DNA from: JANNGZ01 sp031404155
GTDB lineage: Bacteria; Pseudomonadota; Gammaproteobacteria; Burkholderiales; Burkholderiaceae_C
Length of the DNA: 13,574 nt
Assembly: GCA_031404155.1 (NCBI GenBank)
Contig: JANNGZ010000447.1
Location: 1-13,574 of the forward strand
Reading direction: 5' to 3'
The position numbers and the translations under genes are program-made. Below the pieces are notes generated by a model that had not been told where the DNA came from, did no database searches, and was given only the letters and a program-made list of their open reading frames with translations. Of the stretch, positions 6,554 to 13,489 are shown in pieces; position 1 is the stretch's first letter, and every line of letters begins with the position of its first letter.

Positions 6554-6580
6554 ATGAGAACCACTGAGCGCAGCGCATGA
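6377..6580 (+). CDS. Possible 67-residue repeat-encoded peptide
   Basis: An open frame through the tandem array starts in the ATGA of the mtgA stop and ends in the ATGA that starts the next gene, so translation could pass from mtgA through it. It encodes about three copies of MSLSGRPKGEYRSAQRGGCL and then MRTTERSA. The peptide is basic, hydrophilic and has one Cys per repeat; no domain is recognised. It may be only an effect of a mobile repeat whose length is a multiple of three. I list it because the coupling is exact at both ends, but I do not think it is a proven gene. Confidence 0.2.
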   Translation: MSLSGRPKGEYRSAQRGGCLMSLPGRPKGEYRSAQHGGCLMSLSGRPKGEYPSAHIGCLMRTTERSA

Positions 6581-7185
6581 GCCAGGGCAGCGCCGCAAGC
6601 GCAGCGGTCGCCGCGGCGGCGGCGCGCCTGGTGGTCGAAGAAGGGCTCGAGTACGGCGCGGCCAAACGCCGCGCCGCGCGCGCGCTGAGCCTGACCCGGG
6701 CGGCGGACCTGCCGGGCAACGACGCTGTCGAAGACGAGGTGCGCGCTTATCTCGCGCTCTTCCATGCCGAGACGCAGCCGGCCGAGCTGGCCGCGCTGCG
6801 CGGCTTGGCGCTGCGCTGGGCCGAGCGCCTGGACGACTTCCGCCCGCACCTCACCGGCGCGGCCTGGCGGGGCACCGCGACGCGGCTCTCCAGCCTGCAT
6901 ATCGACCTCTACTGCGACGACCCGAAAGCGGCCGAGATCGCGCTGATCAACCTGGGTGTCGACTACGACGTCGGCAGCCTGCCCCACCCCCGCGGCGGCG
7001 AGCCGGTGTCGGTATTGAGCCTGGCCAGCCCCTGCCCCGAACTCGGTGAAGCGGTCACACTGCACCTCATGATGCGCGACCTGGACGACCTGCGCGGTGC
7101 GCTCAAACCGGATGCCGGTGGACGCACCTGGCGTGGCGACACGGCAAGCCTGCGCCGGCTGATCGACGGCGCCGCACGTTCATGA
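6577..7185 (+). CDS. Conserved hypothetical protein upstream of a thioredoxin-like gene
   Basis: A 202-residue soluble protein with no signal peptide or membrane segment; I cannot assign a function. It has an Ala-rich helical start with EEGLEYGAAKRRAARAL (about 21-37), a helical middle (AVEDEVRAYLALF, LAALRGLALRWAERLDDF), then what looks like an alpha/beta part: HIDLYCDDPKAAEIALINLG (108-127), VSVLSLASPCPELGEAVTLHLMMRDLDDLRGALKPDA (144-180). I recall close relatives in Burkholderiales in the same position, some labelled UDP-N-acetylmuramate-alanine ligase; it has no Mur-ligase motifs, so that label is not supported. Its ATG overlaps the stop of the repeat-encoded frame, and its TGA overlaps the start of the next gene (ATGA, 7182-7185), so it is probably translationally coupled to the thioredoxin-like gene. 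Confidence 0.8.
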   Translation: MSQGSAASAAVAAAAARLVVEEGLEYGAAKRRAARALSLTRAADLPGNDAVEDEVRAYLALFHAETQPAELAALRGLALRWAERLDDFRPHLTGAAWRGTATRLSSLHIDLYCDDPKAAEIALINLGVDYDVGSLPHPRGGEPVSVLSLASPCPELGEAVTLHLMMRDLDDLRGALKPDAGGRTWRGDTASLRRLIDGAARS

Positions 7186-7718
7186 ACCCACGGCCCGGCG
7201 ACAAGAGCAAGGTGAAGCGCCGGCTCGCGCTCGGCCTCGGCGCAGCCGCCGCTGTGGCGGGCGCCGGCTGGGCCTGGTGGCGGCAGGCGGCCGATGACGC
7301 CACGACAGCCGAAATTTGGGCGCAGCGCTTCGAGCGGCCCGAGGGCGGCGAGTTGGCGATGGCGGGATTTCGGGGCAAGCCGCTGCTGGTGAATTTCTGG
7401 GCCACCTGGTGCCCGCCTTGTGTGCGTGAAATGCCCGAACTCGACCGCTTCGGCCGCGAGTTTGCCGCTCGGGGCTGGCGTGTGGTTGGCGTGGCGGCCG
7501 ACCAGGCCGGCCCGGTGCGCGAGTTTCTGCGCCGCACACCGGTCAGTTTTCCGATTGGCCTGGCCGGTTTTGCCGGCATCGAGCTCTCGCGCAAGCTCGG
7601 CAACCTCAGCGGCGCGCTGCCGTTTAGCCTGCTGTTAGCGGCCGATGGACGGGTTTTGCACCGCAAACTCGGTGAAACCCGCTTTGACGAGTTGGCGGCG
7701 TGGGCCTCCGCGCTGTGA
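7182..7718 (+). CDS. TlpA-like membrane-anchored thioredoxin-fold protein
   Basis: A 178-residue thiol-disulfide oxidoreductase of the TlpA/ResA/DsbE type. A basic start (KSKVKRR) precedes a hydrophobic anchor (about residues 13-33), placing the domain in the periplasm. The active site is FWATWCPPC with Cys77 and Cys80, preceded by FRGKPLLVN as usual in TlpA proteins. The cis-Pro loop is GALPFS (Pro147). Such proteins reduce periplasmic disulfides, for example in cytochrome c or oxidase maturation; no client gene is in the window, so the substrate is unknown. It overlaps the preceding hypothetical gene by 4 bp. In many proteobacteria aroQ stands immediately upstream of accB; here the 212 bp between this gene and accB contain no such gene. 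Confidence 0.9.
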   Translation: MNPRPGDKSKVKRRLALGLGAAAAVAGAGWAWWRQAADDATTAEIWAQRFERPEGGELAMAGFRGKPLLVNFWATWCPPCVREMPELDRFGREFAARGWRVVGVAADQAGPVREFLRRTPVSFPIGLAGFAGIELSRKLGNLSGALPFSLLLAADGRVLHRKLGETRFDELAAWASAL

Positions 7719-7930
7719 TCGACCTGTTCGGCGGGCGAACCGCTTCGAAATCACGCCAGAAAGAGCGTAAAGTCCGCCGCTCGCCGTTCGTCGGCACCAT
7801 GTCAAGTTGGGAATCAAACTGAAATTCCGCGCCTGTTAGCCGGAAAACGCAGCCTGTTGGCGACAAATGCCAAGGCCAAGACAAAGGCGCGAGCCGCCGG
7901 CGGCGCCGCACAGCCAGGAGACCGATTCAG
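7719..7930 (+). promoter_or_regulatory. Noncoding spacer with probable accB promoter and leader
   Basis: 212 bp without a credible gene, locally less GC-rich than its surroundings (7740-7860). A short hairpin GTTCG-GCGGG-CGAAC (7726-7740) lies just after the tlpA-like stop but has no T-run, so it is a poor terminator. A weak possible promoter is TTCGAA near 7743 with TAAAGT 18 bp downstream; neither box is close to consensus. The accB ribosome site AGGAG is at 7916-7920, 10 bp before its ATG. A separate promoter for accBC here is an inference from spacing and composition. Confidence 0.35.
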
Positions 7931-8362
7931 ATGGACCTTCGCAAACTCAAAACCCTGATCGACCTCGTGTCGGAGTCGAATGTCTCCGAACTTGAGATCA
8001 CAGAAGCCGAGGGCAAGGTACGGATCGTCAAGGCCAGCCCGGCGCCGATGGGTTATGCGCCGATGACGATGGCCGCACCGCCGCTCGCAGCCGCAATGCC
8101 GGAACCTGTGGCAGCGCCGGTGGACCTGGGGCATACGGTGAAGTCACCGATGGTCGGCACCTTCTACCGCTCGTCGACGCCAGGCGGCAAGCCCTTCGTC
8201 GAAGTCGGCAGCACGGTCAAGGAGGGCGAGCCGATCTGCATCATCGAGGCGATGAAGATCATGAACGAGATCGAAGCCGACAAGACCGGCACGGTCAAGC
8301 GCATCGTGGTCGAAAACGGCCAGGCGGTCGAGTTCGGGCAGCCGCTGTTCGTGATCGAGTGA
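7931..8362 (+). CDS. accB: Acetyl-CoA carboxylase biotin carboxyl carrier protein
   Basis: BCCP carries the carboxybiotin between the biotin carboxylase and carboxyltransferase parts of acetyl-CoA carboxylase, the first committed step of fatty-acid synthesis. The 143-residue product has the usual N-terminal helix (MDLRKLKTLIDLVSESNVSE), a flexible Ala/Pro/Met linker (about 35-65) and the C-terminal biotinyl domain (about 68-143). The biotin site is EAMKIM with Lys109. The thumb region, typical of bacterial BCCP, reads TFYRSSTPGGKPFVEVG. It is slightly shorter than E. coli BCCP (156) because of the linker. AGGAG lies 10 bp upstream of the ATG. accC begins 7 bp after the stop, the normal accBC operon. 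Confidence 0.97.
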   Translation: MDLRKLKTLIDLVSESNVSELEITEAEGKVRIVKASPAPMGYAPMTMAAPPLAAAMPEPVAAPVDLGHTVKSPMVGTFYRSSTPGGKPFVEVGSTVKEGEPICIIEAMKIMNEIEADKTGTVKRIVVENGQAVEFGQPLFVIE

Positions 8363-8369
8363 GCGAGGG

Positions 8370-9719
8370 ATGTTCAAAAAGGTCCTGATCGCCAACCGCG
8401 GTGAGATTGCTCTTCGAATCCAGCGCGCCTGCCGCGAGCTGGGTGTCAAGTCGGTGGTGGTCTATTCCGAGGCCGACCGCGACGCCAAGTACGTGAAGCT
8501 CGCCGACGAGGCGGTGTGCATCGGCCCGGCGGCGTCGGCGCTGAGCTACCTCAACATGCCGGCGATCATCTCGACCGCCGAGGTCACCGACGCCGAAGCG
8601 ATCCACCCGGGTTACGGCTTCCTGAGCGAGAACGCCGACTTTGCCGAGCGTGTGGAGCGCAGCGGCTTTGTCTTCATCGGCCCGACGCCCGACTCGATCC
8701 GCACCATGGGCGACAAGGTCGCGGCCAAGCAGGCGATGATCAAGTCGGGCGTTCCCTGCGTGCCCGGTTCCGAAGGCGTGCTGCCCGAGGACCCCAAGGA
8801 AGTGGTGCGCATCGCCCGCGCGGTGGGCTACCCGGTGATCGTCAAGGCCGCTGGCGGCGGCGGCGGGCGCGGCATGCGTGTGGTGCACACCGAAGCGGCG
8901 TTGGTGCACGCGGTGCAGACCACCCGCGCCGAAGCCGGGGCGGCCTTTGGCAACCCGGCGGTGTACCTGGAGAAATTCCTCGAGCACCCGAGGCATATCG
9001 AAATCCAGGTGCTGGCCGACGAGCACAAAAACGCGGTATGGCTCGGCGAGCGCGACTGCTCGATGCAGCGGCGGCACCAGAAGATCATCGAAGAGGCACC
9101 CGCGCCCGGCATCCCCAGGCGCGTGATCGAGCGCATCGGCGACCGTTGCGCGGCGGCCTGCAAGAAGATCGGCTACCGCGGCGCCGGCACCTTCGAGTTC
9201 CTGTTCGAGGACGGCGAGTTCTATTTCATCGAGATGAACACGCGGGTGCAGGTCGAGCACCCGGTGACCGAGCTGGTCACCGGCGTCGACATCGTGCAGA
9301 TGCAGTTGCGTGTGGCCGCCGGCGAGAAGCTGCCGTTTTCGCAGCGCCAGATCCAGATGCGCGGCCATTCGATCGAATGCCGGATCAACGCCGAGGACCC
9401 GTACAAGTTCACGCCGTCGCCCGGCCGCATCACGATGTGGCATGCCCCGGGCGGCCCCGGTGTGCGCGTCGACTCGCATGTGTACACCAACTACTTCGTG
9501 CCGCCGAACTATGACTCGATGATCGGCAAGATCATCGTGCACGGCGACACCCGCGACCAGGCGCTGGCGCGCATGCGCATCGCGCTGTCGGAGACGGTGG
9601 TCGAGGGCATTTCAACCAACATTCCGCTGCACCGCGAGTTGATGGTCGACGCCAAGTTCATCGAAGGCGGCACCAGCATTCACTACCTCGAAGGCTGGCT
9701 CGGGCAGCACAAGCGGTGA
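8370..9719 (+). CDS. accC: Acetyl-CoA carboxylase, biotin carboxylase subunit
   Basis: AccC carboxylates the biotin of BCCP with ATP and bicarbonate. The 449-residue length equals the E. coli enzyme, and key residues fall at the same numbers: Lys116 and Lys159, the glycine-rich ATP lid AGGGGGRG (161-168), Glu201, Lys238, Glu276 and Glu288, catalytic Arg292 in MNTRVQVEHP, and Arg338 in SIECRINAEDP. The N-terminal domain opens with KVLIANRGEIALRI. All three domains (biotin carboxylase N, ATP-grasp, biotin carboxylase C) are present with no gap. The ATG follows accB by 7 bp with GAGGG just upstream, so both are expected on one mRNA. The next gene, prmA, starts 67 bp downstream. Confidence 0.98.
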   Translation: MFKKVLIANRGEIALRIQRACRELGVKSVVVYSEADRDAKYVKLADEAVCIGPAASALSYLNMPAIISTAEVTDAEAIHPGYGFLSENADFAERVERSGFVFIGPTPDSIRTMGDKVAAKQAMIKSGVPCVPGSEGVLPEDPKEVVRIARAVGYPVIVKAAGGGGGRGMRVVHTEAALVHAVQTTRAEAGAAFGNPAVYLEKFLEHPRHIEIQVLADEHKNAVWLGERDCSMQRRHQKIIEEAPAPGIPRRVIERIGDRCAAACKKIGYRGAGTFEFLFEDGEFYFIEMNTRVQVEHPVTELVTGVDIVQMQLRVAAGEKLPFSQRQIQMRGHSIECRINAEDPYKFTPSPGRITMWHAPGGPGVRVDSHVYTNYFVPPNYDSMIGKIIVHGDTRDQALARMRIALSETVVEGISTNIPLHRELMVDAKFIEGGTSIHYLEGWLGQHKR

Positions 9720-9786
9720 GACGCCGGGCGGTCGCATGGGCGGGCGGCCGCGGCGTCGAGCACAACCCAGCGCGGAGCAAACGCTG

Positions 9787-10689
9787 ATGCACGAACTGGT
9801 GTTGCGCCTGCCCCAGGACCTGGTGGAGCCGGTGTCGGAGTCCTTGATGGACGAGCTCGATGCGCTCTCAGTCTCGGTGGCAGATGCCGACGCGGACAGC
9901 GCGCACGAGCAGGCGCTGTTCGGCGAACCCGGCATGCCGGCGCCGGCCGAGGGCTGGCAGCGCTCGACCCTGACCACGCTCTTCGACAACGAACCCGCCG
10001 CCACAGATGCGGCCGCGCTGCTGCTGGCGCAGCCCTGGGCCGGCGCCCTGCAACTGGTGGCGCTGCGAGCGGTGCCAGCACAGGACTGGGTGCGCCTGAC
10101 CCAGGCGCAGTTCGAGCCGGTGAGCATCACCAAGGAATTCTGGATCGTGCCGAGCTGGCACCAGCCACCGGCCGCGGCGCGGCACCTGATCCGGCTCGAC
10201 CCGGGGCTGGCGTTCGGCACCGGCACCCACCCCACCACCCGGATGTGCTTGCGCTGGATAGCGACCCAGGCCGAGGCACGAAGGGCGCGCTGGCACCGCA
10301 CCCTCGACTACGGCTGCGGCTCGGGCATTCTGGCCATCGGCGCCGCCGTGTTCGGCGCCCAGGGCATCGACGCGGTCGACATCGACCCGGCGGCCGTGCA
10401 AGCCACGCAAGACAACGCGCAGGCCAACGGCGTCGCGCTGCGTGCAGGCCTGCCCGAGATGGTGTGCGGCGCCTATCCGCTGGTGCTGGCCAACATCCTG
10501 GCCACGCCCTTGAAGCTGCTGGCGCCGCTCTTGTGCGGGCATGTCGAGCCGGGTGGCGACTTGGTGCTGGCCGGCATCCTTGAGCGCCAGGCAGAGGAGT
10601 TGCAATCGGCCTACGCACCCTGGTGCGAACTGAGCGTTGCCGACCGTGACGACGCCTGGGTGCTGATGTGCGCTCGGTTCGGCGGCTGA
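9787..10689 (+). CDS. prmA: Ribosomal protein L11 methyltransferase
   Basis: PrmA methylates lysines and the N-terminus of ribosomal protein L11 with S-adenosylmethionine. The 300-residue product (E. coli 293) has the N-terminal L11-recognition domain (about 1-55, starting MHELVLRLPQDLVEPVSE). A linker with ITKEFWIVPSWH follows, then the methyltransferase domain: DPGLAFGTGTHPTTRMCL (138-155), the SAM loop LDYGCGSGILAIGAA (173-187), AVDIDPAAVQAT (196-207) and LVLANILATPL (232-242). ATG 9787 was chosen because this is the conserved family start and GGAG lies 9 bp before it; the frame is open back to 9736. prmA commonly follows accBC in proteobacteria, as here. Confidence 0.96.
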   Translation: MHELVLRLPQDLVEPVSESLMDELDALSVSVADADADSAHEQALFGEPGMPAPAEGWQRSTLTTLFDNEPAATDAAALLLAQPWAGALQLVALRAVPAQDWVRLTQAQFEPVSITKEFWIVPSWHQPPAAARHLIRLDPGLAFGTGTHPTTRMCLRWIATQAEARRARWHRTLDYGCGSGILAIGAAVFGAQGIDAVDIDPAAVQATQDNAQANGVALRAGLPEMVCGAYPLVLANILATPLKLLAPLLCGHVEPGGDLVLAGILERQAEELQSAYAPWCELSVADRDDAWVLMCARFGG

Positions 10690-10908
10690 GCCTGAAGACG
10701 CCCGGGCCGGATGGTGCTCGAGGGCACTCAGGTCGCCGGCACCAGGACGGCGTGCGGCGCAACGGAACAGCAGCGCGACGACGCGCCCTGCCGTCCCAGA
10801 GCGGCGCCGCACGGGCTTCAAATGGCATGATCGACCGATGAGATTGTTTGCCTCAAACCGCCGCGGCCGGGCCGCGCAGCGCAGCGCGGCCTTGGCTCAG
10901 CAGCCGCG
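10690..10908 (+). promoter_or_regulatory. prmA to zinc-ribbon gene spacer with GC hairpin
   Basis: 219 bp with no large gene. A perfect inverted repeat GGCCGCGC-AGCGCA-GCGCGGCC (10870-10891) stands 17 bp before the next start; it has only TT after it, so it could be a leader structure or weak terminator. A small open frame (10838-10912) runs through the hairpin. CATGAT near 10826 is a possible -10 box without a clear -35 partner. Nothing else is recognised from 10690 to 10820. Confidence 0.4.
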
Positions 10909-10912
10909 ATGA
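10838..10912 (+). CDS. Possible 24-residue upstream ORF coupled to the zinc-ribbon gene
   Basis: ATG 10838 opens a 24-codon frame (MRLFASNRRGRAAQRSAALA, then QQPR) whose TGA overlaps the ATG of the zinc-ribbon gene in ATGA (10909-10912). The peptide is short and Arg-rich, and its coding sequence contains the whole GC hairpin at 10870-10891. It could act as a leader that controls translation of the gene behind it, or be chance in a GC-rich spacer. There is no clear ribosome site before it. Confidence 0.2.
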   Translation: MRLFASNRRGRAAQRSAALAQQPR

Positions 10913-11937
10913 GCCTGGCCACACGCTGCACCTCCTGCGGCACCGTGTTCCGTGTGGTGCAGGAACAGCTCAAGGTGTCCGAGGGTTGGGTGCGCTGCGG
11001 GCGCTGCGAATCGGTGTTCAACGCACTCGATTCAATCTTCGACATGGAGCGCGAAACACCGCGCCCGTGGTCCGCGGACTCGCGCGAAGGAGCCGATTCG
11101 CGGCTCGGCGCCGAGCCTGCACCTCCGTCGCCGCCGGTGCCGGAGCCGTTTGTCAACAGCACCACCGAGGTGACCTTGCCCGAGGCGACCGCTTCGCACC
11201 TGCATGCCTCCCGCTTCGCGCGTGCGGCTGCGGCGGAGCAGCCCGGTGCCGGCAGCGCGGACCCGACAACGCAGGGGGCCTTCGCGACCACGCCGCTGCC
11301 TGGCCCCCGCGCGACGCCCTCCGATGAACGCCCGCGCCGGGTTTCCGGCCCGCCTTCCACCGGCGCGTTCTCGCAGTTTTCCGACGACGCGGACAGCGGG
11401 GCGCTGCCCGGGCTCACCCCGCTCGACCCCGAGTTCGTGCGGCGTGCCAATGCCGCGGCGCGCTGGCGCAGCCCCGGCATGCGGATGTCGCTGTCGCTGC
11501 TGACTCTGATGCTAACGCTGACCCTGGCACTGCAGGCGGCTCGGCATTGGCGCGACCCGCTGGCCGCCCGCTGGCCCGCGGCGCTGCCGCTGGTGCAGGC
11601 GCTGTGCGCGAGCACCGGTTGCCAGATCGAACCCTTGCGCCAGCTAGACGCGCTGGTGGTCGACAGCAGCGGCCTGACGCGGCTGGACGCAGCCAACCTC
11701 TATCGTCTTTCGCTGGTGATGCGCAACCGCGACGTGGTACCGGTGATGCCGCCGGCGATCGACCTCACGCTCACCGACGTCCATGGCGAGGTGGTGGCGC
11801 GTAAGGTGCTGCGCGCGTCGGATCTCGGGCTCCACCTGCCGGCCATCGCCGGTGGTGGCGAGCACAGCTTGAAGGCGCTGCTTGACGCGGGGGATCGCCG
11901 CATCGTCGGCTACGACATCGCACTCTTCTATCCCTGA
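10909..11937 (+). CDS. Zinc-ribbon (MJ0042-type) DUF3426 membrane protein
   Basis: A 342-residue protein with three parts. The N-terminal zinc ribbon has CTSC (Cys7, Cys10) and CGRC (Cys30, Cys33), with the family pattern TVFRVVQEQLKVSEGWVRCG. A long, low-complexity Pro/Ala/Ser-rich linker spans about residues 45-170. A single membrane segment (about 193-211, MSLSLLTLMLTLTLALQAA) leads to a C-terminal DUF3426 domain (about 225-342) with Cys233 and Cys238 (ALCASTGCQIEPLR), probably periplasmic, ending DRRIVGYDIALFYP. The zinc ribbon would face the cytoplasm. The family is common downstream of prmA in betaproteobacteria but has no defined function that I know. The ATG overlaps a short upstream frame. 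Confidence 0.88.
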   Translation: MSLATRCTSCGTVFRVVQEQLKVSEGWVRCGRCESVFNALDSIFDMERETPRPWSADSREGADSRLGAEPAPPSPPVPEPFVNSTTEVTLPEATASHLHASRFARAAAAEQPGAGSADPTTQGAFATTPLPGPRATPSDERPRRVSGPPSTGAFSQFSDDADSGALPGLTPLDPEFVRRANAAARWRSPGMRMSLSLLTLMLTLTLALQAARHWRDPLAARWPAALPLVQALCASTGCQIEPLRQLDALVVDSSGLTRLDAANLYRLSLVMRNRDVVPVMPPAIDLTLTDVHGEVVARKVLRASDLGLHLPAIAGGGEHSLKALLDAGDRRIVGYDIALFYP

Positions 11938-11983
11938 CGGCATTCCCCCTTCGCAATCGCCCCGCTTCCCGGAGATTCGTCGC

Positions 11984-12007
11984 TGACGCGCCGCACCTCG
12001 CGCGTCA
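11984..12007 (+). promoter_or_regulatory. Hairpin in the leader of the nucleoside kinase gene
   Basis: TGACGCG (11984-11990) and CGCGTCA (12001-12007) are perfect inverted repeats around a 10-nt loop, ending 24 bp before the kinase ATG. No T-run follows. It could be an operator, a leader structure or a weak terminator for the zinc-ribbon gene; nothing seen distinguishes these. Confidence 0.3.
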
Positions 12008-12031
12008 AGCTGCTTCACCCTTGGAGACACC

Positions 12032-12937
12032 ATGCCTGCCTTGATTTGCGGTTCGCTCGCCTTTGACACGATCACCGTTTTCCCCGGCCGCTTCGCGCAG
12101 CAGATCCTGCCCGAGCAGGTTCACATCCTGAACGTCTCGTTCCTGGTGCCGACCTTGCGGCGCGAATTCGGCGGCTGCGCCGGCAACATCGCCTACACCC
12201 TCAAGGCGCTTGGCGGCGAGCCGGTGGTGATGGCCGCGATCGGCAACGACGGAACCGAGTACATGGCGCGGCTGCACAAGCTCGGCATCGACACCTCGCT
12301 GGTACGGGTGGACGAGGGCAGCTACACCGCCCAAGCGATCATCATCACCGACGGCGACAACAATCAGATCACCGCCTTCCACCCCGGCGCGATGAGCCAT
12401 GCGCACCTCACCGACGTGCCGGCGCGGGCGGACCTGGCGGTGGCCATCGTGGCGCCCGACGGCCGGGAGGCGATGCTGCGCCACGCCGAACAACTGCACC
12501 GGGTTGGCGTGCCTTTCATCTTCGACCCCGGCCAGGGCTTGCCGATGTTCGACGGCGCGGAACTGCGCGCCTTCATCGCGCAGGCGAGCTGGGTCGCGGT
12601 GAACGACTATGAAGGCCGCATGCTTTGCGAGCGCACCGGCATCGGCCTGGCCGAAATGTCGCGCTCGCACTTGCGAGGCATCGTCGTCACGCTCGGCGAC
12701 GACGGCTGCGAAGTGTGGGCGGGCGGCGAGCGCGAGAAGCTCAGCGGCGTCGCGGCCCGGGAGGTGGTCGATCCCACCGGCTGCGGCGACGCTTTCCGCG
12801 GCGCCTTGCTCTACGGCCTGGAACGCGGTTGGCCGCTGCGCCGTTGCGCCGAACTGGGCAATCGGCTCGGCGCGTTGAAGATCGCACACCGGGGTGGGCA
12901 AAACCACACGATCGACCGCACCGCGCTTGGGCTGTGA
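12032..12937 (+). CDS. PfkB-family nucleoside (adenosine-type) kinase
   Basis: A 301-residue ribokinase/PfkB-fold sugar kinase, most like the adenosine/nucleoside kinases of Burkholderiales, which phosphorylate purine nucleosides at the 5' position with ATP. The start ALICGSLAFDTI is typical of that group. The first signature region is FGGCAGNIAYTLKALGG (47-62), where substrate binds. YTAQAIIITDGDNNQITAFHPGAM (99-121) is also characteristic. NDYE (191-194) matches the NxxE metal motif. The second PfkB signature is DPTGCGDAFRGALLYGL (248-263), with Asp253 as catalytic base and the anion hole in GCGD. No gaps are seen. GGAG is 5 bp before the ATG. Substrate choice (adenosine, inosine or other) cannot be read from sequence alone. 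The next small gene begins 50 bp downstream. Confidence 0.9.
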   Translation: MPALICGSLAFDTITVFPGRFAQQILPEQVHILNVSFLVPTLRREFGGCAGNIAYTLKALGGEPVVMAAIGNDGTEYMARLHKLGIDTSLVRVDEGSYTAQAIIITDGDNNQITAFHPGAMSHAHLTDVPARADLAVAIVAPDGREAMLRHAEQLHRVGVPFIFDPGQGLPMFDGAELRAFIAQASWVAVNDYEGRMLCERTGIGLAEMSRSHLRGIVVTLGDDGCEVWAGGEREKLSGVAAREVVDPTGCGDAFRGALLYGLERGWPLRRCAELGNRLGALKIAHRGGQNHTIDRTALGL

Positions 12938-12987
12938 CGCCACCGGCGACTACATTTTGGCGGTCCGCATTCTGAACAACGCACAAC

Positions 12988-13350
12988 ATGGACGAGACAC
13001 AAATTCTGCTCACTTGTGGCGCGGCCCTGGCCAGCGCCGGCATCGCCGCGCTTGTCTGCTGGCGCTGGTTTCTGCGCAAGCAGGCTGAGCTCGAGAGCAA
13101 ACTCGAGCGCAGCGAGCAGGTGCGCCTGGCTGCGATCGAGCGCTCGACCCAAACCCGGTCCCAGCTGCTGCAGCTGGGCGCCGACCTTGAACGGCTGCGC
13201 GCCGAGCACCTGGCGCTGAAGACCAGGTCCGAACGGCGCGACGAGGTGGAGCGGCTGGTGGCCGCCGAATACGCGTCCAGCCTGGCGATGCTGCCTCGAC
13301 GGGATGCGCCGGCCGTGTTCGCAGACACGCAGCCGATGACTCAGCTGTAA
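12988..13350 (+). CDS. Small membrane-anchored coiled-coil protein, function unknown
   Basis: A 120-residue protein with one N-terminal hydrophobic segment (about residues 7-28, LLTCGAALASAGIAALVCWRWF). A Glu/Arg/Leu-rich helix (about 31-92; KQAELESKLERSEQVRLAAIER, LLQLGADLERLRAEHLALKTR) follows, probably coiled coil, and then a short disordered tail. The stop-transfer pattern (RWFLRKQ) puts the coil in the cytoplasm. Similar small proteins after a PfkB kinase are common in this order, but I know no function. No clear ribosome site precedes the ATG; TACATT at 12951-12956 is a weak possible -10 box, with TTGGGC 18 bp upstream. It converges on the minus-strand gene at the window edge. Confidence 0.75.
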   Translation: MDETQILLTCGAALASAGIAALVCWRWFLRKQAELESKLERSEQVRLAAIERSTQTRSQLLQLGADLERLRAEHLALKTRSERRDEVERLVAAEYASSLAMLPRRDAPAVFADTQPMTQL

Positions 13351-13371
13351 GGGGCGTCCGCCGAGCGCCCC
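13351..13371 (+). terminator. Possible rho-independent-like hairpin after the small membrane protein gene
   Basis: GGGGCG (13351-13356) and CGCCCC (13366-13371) can pair around a 9-nt loop immediately after the TAA at 13348-13350. No T-run follows, so it may pause or protect the transcript end rather than terminate efficiently. Confidence 0.35.
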
Positions 13372-13433
13372 GATAGCGCGCCTTCAGCGCGAAACCACAC
13401 GCGGGCCTAAGCAAACGCGCCCTGCGTCCGTCC

Positions 13434-13460
13434 AAAAAAAGACCCGGCCGAGGCCGGGTC
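13434..13460 (-). terminator. Intrinsic terminator of the minus-strand gene
   Basis: GACCCGGC-CGAG-GCCGGGTC (13441-13460) is a perfect 8-bp GC-rich stem with a 4-nt loop. On the minus strand it is followed at once by G-free seven U (the A-run at 13434-13440 on plus), the classic intrinsic terminator. It lies 29 bp past the stop of the minus-strand gene. The stem may also slow transcription arriving from the left, but no T-run exists in that direction. Confidence 0.92.
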
Positions 13461-13489
13461 TCCCGTTCCGCACATTCGCGGACGTTCGC

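Noticed and set aside
5337..6719. 460-codon minus-strand open frame over the mtgA and repeat region
   Set aside because: It is opposite mtgA. Its repeated Phe-Arg-Leu-Ser peptides come only from the antisense of the 60-bp units, which stay open because the period is a multiple of three.
7719..7930. Degraded aroQ
   Set aside because: I translated the spacer by eye and found no dehydroquinase motif or frame longer than a few dozen codons resembling it, so I report absence rather than a pseudogene.
8295..9542. 415-codon minus-strand open frame opposite accC
   Set aside because: accC is fully conserved on the plus strand with all active-site residues; the His/Asp-rich antisense product has no recognisable domain.
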